Assembly (NCBI GenBank): GCA_040954595.2
Contig: CM082591.2
Location: forward strand, 11,098,001-11,162,000
Source of the DNA: Balanoglossus misakiensis
Lineage: Eukaryota; Hemichordata
Direction: 5' to 3'
DNA length: 64,000 bases
Of the stretch, positions 60,601 to 64,000 are shown piece after piece. Every line of letters begins with the position of its first letter. Within the stretch, counting starts at the first letter, position 1. Below the pieces are notes generated by a model. The model had not been told where the DNA came from. It saw only the letters and a program-made list of their open reading frames with translations, and made no database searches. Both the position numbers and the translations under genes were made by a program.

Positions 60601-63600
60601 AGTAAAGTATTATACAAACAAAAGTTAAGAGTTTTATGCTACCAAAGTAAATTGTCATTATCATCAACTGTGCAGCTTTAAGACAGATCAGTGACACGAA
60701 ACGAAGAGTGGTATATTATTTGTTGACAACTGGAAGTGTAGAATTATATTATATCATGCTACCATCCGCGATTCTGATTGGACGAGAGCTGAATCCAGCA
60801 ATGGTAAAATACTGTTTTACCACTGCTGGCAGTGGTAAAACGGGCCCCTGAACTAGCATACGGCAGCAAAATGTGCGGTTAAACCACAGTCGCGCGTGTT
60901 TAAACCAAATAAATAAAACAAAAATAATGTTGAATTAACGGACGTTTTATTTGGAACTGCTCTGTGGATATATTTGTCGCTTTGCCACGCGCGATGCCCG
61001 TCTTGTCACTTTTTGTCGTCTCCTTCATGTTTAATGCTCGATCCCGGCCGCTCGTGTTAACATTCGTCGTCGCCATGTTGGTTCACGATCGTAATTTCTC
61101 TTTCTGACACCGTTTCGGTACAAAAATGACACTGATATGCCCCAAAAACAGTTGTTGATATAATATAATAGCAATAACCCCCGCCTCAGTCGGGTATACA
61201 CTCGATTTGGGTACAATTCGCTCCATATAGCACTCGCCTGTCGCTATATATCTCGAATTGTACCCAAATCTCGTGTATACCCGCCTGCGGCGGGGGTTAT
61301 TGCTTAATGAGATTTGATTACTGACAATAAATGAGAATTGTACGATGTACGATTATTGTTTCAAGATACGAGGCCGTTGCTGTCCACCCGGATTACATTT
61401 ATTATGTATCAATATTATTTCCACCGATTTTGAAGGTATGCATATAAAGCCTACTTCTACATTATCAAAAACTGTTGTATTTCATTTTCAGACATATGGT
61501 TTTGTGGACCAAAATGCAGACATAGCATTAATCAAACGAAGTACCCAAGGTTGGCCATATTTAAGTCCATATCTGCAACTTATCTCGGATAGCATAGATT
61601 TACTGCCATAATCTTAATAATTCATACGATTGGTCAATATTCGGTATTTTTCTTTACTTTGAAGAAATTCTGAGGTATTAAGTTCCACGTATCAAAAGGA
61701 AACATCGGCGTATACGTAGATTACAAATAATCGTTATACATGTACTTTTACATTTAATCTGTATGTTAGTATTGTAGTTCCTCTTCCAATAGCTTTATTG
61801 TCAGCGACAGTATCGTGCATGCCCTAATGTCTTAATTGCAATAAAGTAAATTTCTTTTAAATAAAAGACTTTGTATAATTGATCATAAAATGAAGTGTAA
61901 TTAAACTTTTGCTCTAACGCGTATGTTTCGATGGGAACGTTTGTGATATTGAAGTCTGTTCTTTTAAACGACAGATATTGGTTTATGTGACTGTGTCGAG
62001 TACACGTTCCACATGGATCGAAAGACATGGAGTGAAGCTAATGAACACTGCGGACCTGACGGTATGCTGGCCGTTGTACCGGATGATGACACGCATCATT
62101 CACTCTTAGATTACATCCACAACAGCGGTTTTCATGAAATGGTAAACAGGGGCTTATGGATTGGATTACGTCACATAGCTGGGAATTATACGTGGGCCAA
62201 TGGTGATGTACTGTCCAGAGACTGTGATTTCGAAAACTGGGCCCCGAAAGAACCCAACGCTAAAACCAGATCGGGAGAAACACAGGAATGCATTCAGATG
62301 TGGTGAGCAGAACCAATATTCAAAATATGCACATTTAATCAAAATAGCATGTAATGCTTTCACTAAGCCCGTCCTAGACAATTATCGTTTTATGCGCCTG
62401 TGCGTAATTTAGTGTGTACAAACATCACATCAAATGTTCTGCAAATATTGTGTTCCACGCGATTCAAATAGTGAACTGCTATCGCTTCCTTCCATAGTTC
62501 ATGCGCACCGTATAAGTAGACTTTACTTTTGTCCCTTCGTTTAACCCAATTGGCTGTATTTCCGGATCTCCGACACAGACTATGGTCGCCGCCAACTTGT
62601 CTGTTGTTAGGGCAGCACACTGCCTTACTGCATTATGCATTGCAATATTGACTATATACATTTTTTGTTACCAGAGTCTCTGGGTTGGCACACGTGCATA
62701 AGACGATCATCGCCCTTTAATACATTTAATTCTACCGGAAGCTGTAAGCCTCCACCCTCCTGCCATAGTAATGCACTGTGGATTAAAGTATGAGTGCAAA
62801 CGTGCGAACTAGTGCGTGGGTGTGTGGTTGTTGGGGGGGGGGGGTAATTACGAGATAAACGCAGGAGTGAATGCTTAATATATGCTTTAACCTTACTGAT
62901 GGCGTGCAAGTTAGGGGTAGGTCATTGAACTGGGGGTAGGTGGGCGTTGAATCATTGGGGCATGTGATGTTGTGTGAATTCCCGCACTACAAATGTAGTC
63001 ATGAAGTTTATATCATACAAGTGAGCCCAGCGGAAAATGTCCTTTTCAGAAAAAAATAATCGTAATTTTATAATTAATAAATATTCAAACAACTGTCTAT
63101 ATGCCAAGAACGGTATTTTAGACCAGTTCGTATTTCCAAGTACTTCTATCATTGTTTTAATAAAAACACAAACGCATATTCAGCAATTGTGATTTTTACA
63201 CACGTGATAGTCGCTGATAAAATTTAATACTTTGCATTTTTGACATTTGTAGGAAAAAAGCTAATTATGAGTGGGATGACGACTTTTGTTCAAAAGGCAA
63301 AAGTTTTATCTGTATGAAATATGGTAAGTTTTTATTATTCTGTCCATCATTAAATACATCAATGGATCGAAATTTCCAACTGGTTATGACTGCCATGGCG
63401 TCATGGCTATGTTGATGTCAATCTGTCTGTTGTTTGCATGAGCAGGACTAAAAGCATTTAGGGCGTAAACATAACTACGTAATACATTATAGATATTGAG
63501 GCTTTTATTTTGATAACTGTTGCAGCTTGAATTTGAGAAGTCTTGTCATGAAGCCTTGTTCTGTAAGGCTAGCAAAAACTCTATAGAATGACAGATACAA

Positions 63601-63954
63601 TAGTTCGCCGAAAATGTTTGTCTGTGGTTAAGGGAATGTCGATTTTTATACACCTATTGCGAATGGTGACCGGGAGTGCGCGGTATCTTGTATCCAGATG
63701 GCTATGCAACCCACAAATAGTGGTCAAAATAGCATTTCATGGCTGTGCATTTCAATATATTATATGTCTCTTATAATAGTAATTGTCGAAAAACTAAAAA
63801 GATACTTGTACACATTCCTCATTAAGAACTCGATATGCAAAGGCACATTACATTTTGATCAAAATCGCCGGATTCACATTTTGCAGCTGCTGAGAAATTA
63901 GAGAACGAAGACGCCATCGAATCGTTCAATTTTCGTGTCAGTAGAATGATATAA
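57578..63954 (+). CDS. Secreted C-type lectin, four predicted exons
   Basis: Predicted exons 57578-57632, 61975-62302, 63253-63323 and 63887-63954 join with matching phases (1, 2, 1) into 173 residues. Residues 1-17 are a hydrophobic signal peptide. The rest is one C-type lectin domain: WIGL at 80-83, EPN at 111-113 (calcium site 2, mannose-type signature), WDD at 135-137 (in place of WND), and the disulfide cysteines C44-C148 and C124-C140. The usual N-terminal C-P-x-G-W segment is absent; only C23 and C25 precede the fold, so an exon may lie undetected in the 4.3-kb first intron. C102 is extra. A hydrophilic 22-residue tail follows. It likely binds mannose-type glycans outside the cell, in defence or adhesion. 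Exons 2 and 3 are strong; exons 1 and 4 rest on splice consensus and phase. Confidence 0.75.
57995..58965. repeat. Dispersed repeat, copies B, C and D
   Basis: Copy B (57995-58105, plus) and copy C (58835-58965, minus) share ACAAACATnTTATCAACCT and the ACCCGTTTATTCA region. Copy D (58465-58790, minus) is the inverted partner of copy A. The short repeat arms facing each other suggest separate insertions of a mobile family. Confidence 0.65.
60080..60331 (-). pseudogene. Tc1/mariner-like transposase HTH fragment
   Basis: About 84 codons open on the minus strand without an ATG at the start. It begins QPRKLPNDEEQYIEYLKR, then SYEEIQQKLAEF, then TVCRTVRNRLSDKTWTWKKM: the spacing and residues of the tandem helix-turn-helix region of IS630/Tc1-type transposases. 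A stop lies just upstream, and no DDE catalytic region follows in frame. Remnant only. Confidence 0.4.
61170..61304. mobile_element. Hairpin MITE, 135 bp
   Basis: AGCAATAACCCCCGCC… is answered by …GGCGGGGGTTATTGCT, with inner inverted matches GGGTATACAC, TTTGGGTACAATTCG and a short loop with TATAGC/GCTATA. Lies in the lectin first intron. Confidence 0.8.
61975..62302 (+). CDS. Lectin exon 2: main part of the lectin fold
   Basis: Acceptor AACGACAG|ATATTGG, donor ATGTG|GTGAGC. It encodes RKTWSEANEHC, WIGLRH, TWANGD, NWAPKEPN and ETQECIQ, an unmistakable C-type lectin domain. Confidence 0.92.
62303..63252 (+). other. Second intron of the lectin gene
   Basis: 950 bases, non-coding, with a run of 12 or more G near 62834. 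Confidence 0.7.
63253..63323 (+). CDS. Lectin exon 3: end of the lectin fold
   Basis: Acceptor TTTGTAG|GAAAA, donor ATATG|GTAAGT. Encodes YEWDDDFCSKGKSFICMKY, which supplies the second calcium-site acids and the last two cysteines. The tryptophan codon is completed across the junction with exon 2. Confidence 0.88.
63324..63886 (+). other. Third intron of the lectin gene
   Basis: 563 bases, A+T-rich. Nothing else seen. Confidence 0.6.
63887..63954 (+). CDS. Lectin exon 4: C-terminal tail
   Basis: Acceptor CACATTTTGCAG|CTGCTG continues the frame for 22 codons ending ATG ATA TAA. The tail is acidic then basic and carries no known motif. The 3' UTR runs to or past the window end. Confidence 0.55.
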
Positions 63955-64000
63955 GATGAAAAGTAGAATTATCAGTTCGTTTTGAATGGATGGATTTTAC

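Larger units (their letters stand above)
57633..61974 (+). other. First intron of the lectin gene
   Basis: Contains copies B, C and D of the dispersed repeat (57995-58105, 58835-58965 and 58465-58790), a transposase-like fragment (60080-60331, minus), a 28-bp perfect hairpin (60814-60841) and a hairpin MITE (61170-61304). A TGACGTCA site lies near 59250. No missing lectin exon was identified. Confidence 0.45.

Noticed and set aside
61013-61077. Minus-strand first exon starting ATGGCGACGACG
   Set aside because: A start context is present, but no donor or downstream exon could be supported.

Overview
This is a eukaryotic window, almost certainly from a marine invertebrate animal and most likely a deuterostome. 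The reasons are spliced exons of a C-type lectin gene, a CR1/L2-group LINE, a Penelope-like element, and a Ty3/gypsy-type LTR element with the integrase-before-reverse-transcriptase order of the Gmr1 group, which is known mainly from deuterostomes. Hemichordate or cephalochordate are guesses only. I see no bacterial genes, operons or CRISPR.

Layout. (1) 1-28639 is an unbroken satellite array of about 132-bp units, roughly 215 copies, with higher-order blocks. (2) 28640-50055 is one old LINE that landed in the array and was later split twice. Its ORF1 carries an 8.4-kb element (29216-37634) with about 1.06-kb terminal inverted repeats of phased A-tracts and a perfect 7-bp target duplication. 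Inside that element lie a head-to-head array of 180-bp exon-like units (32403-35008), itself hit by a 766-bp Harbinger-like MITE (34177-34942), and a 343-bp-arm inverted repeat (35308-36585). Its ORF2 carries a DNA-transposon-like element (39990-48894), inside which sits an intact, very young 6.8-kb Gmr1-like LTR retrotransposon (40863-47696, minus strand; LTRs differ at 1 of 983 positions). (3) 50056-50810 is the far side of the split satellite array, ending in a solo-LTR candidate (50811-51261). (4) 51262-57577 is repeat-rich intergenic DNA with a rearranged Penelope-like element (52254-53743). (5) 57578-63954 is a predicted four-exon secreted C-type lectin gene (plus strand), with small inverted-repeat elements in its long first intron.

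The only gene likely to serve the host is the lectin. Everything from 1 to about 53.7 kb is satellite or transposon. The junctions give a relative order: satellite, then LINE, then the two DNA elements, then (within them) the MITE and the Gmr1-like element, the last being the youngest datable event. The most novel-looking objects are the giant A-tract inverted-repeat element and the exon-like inverted array inside it.
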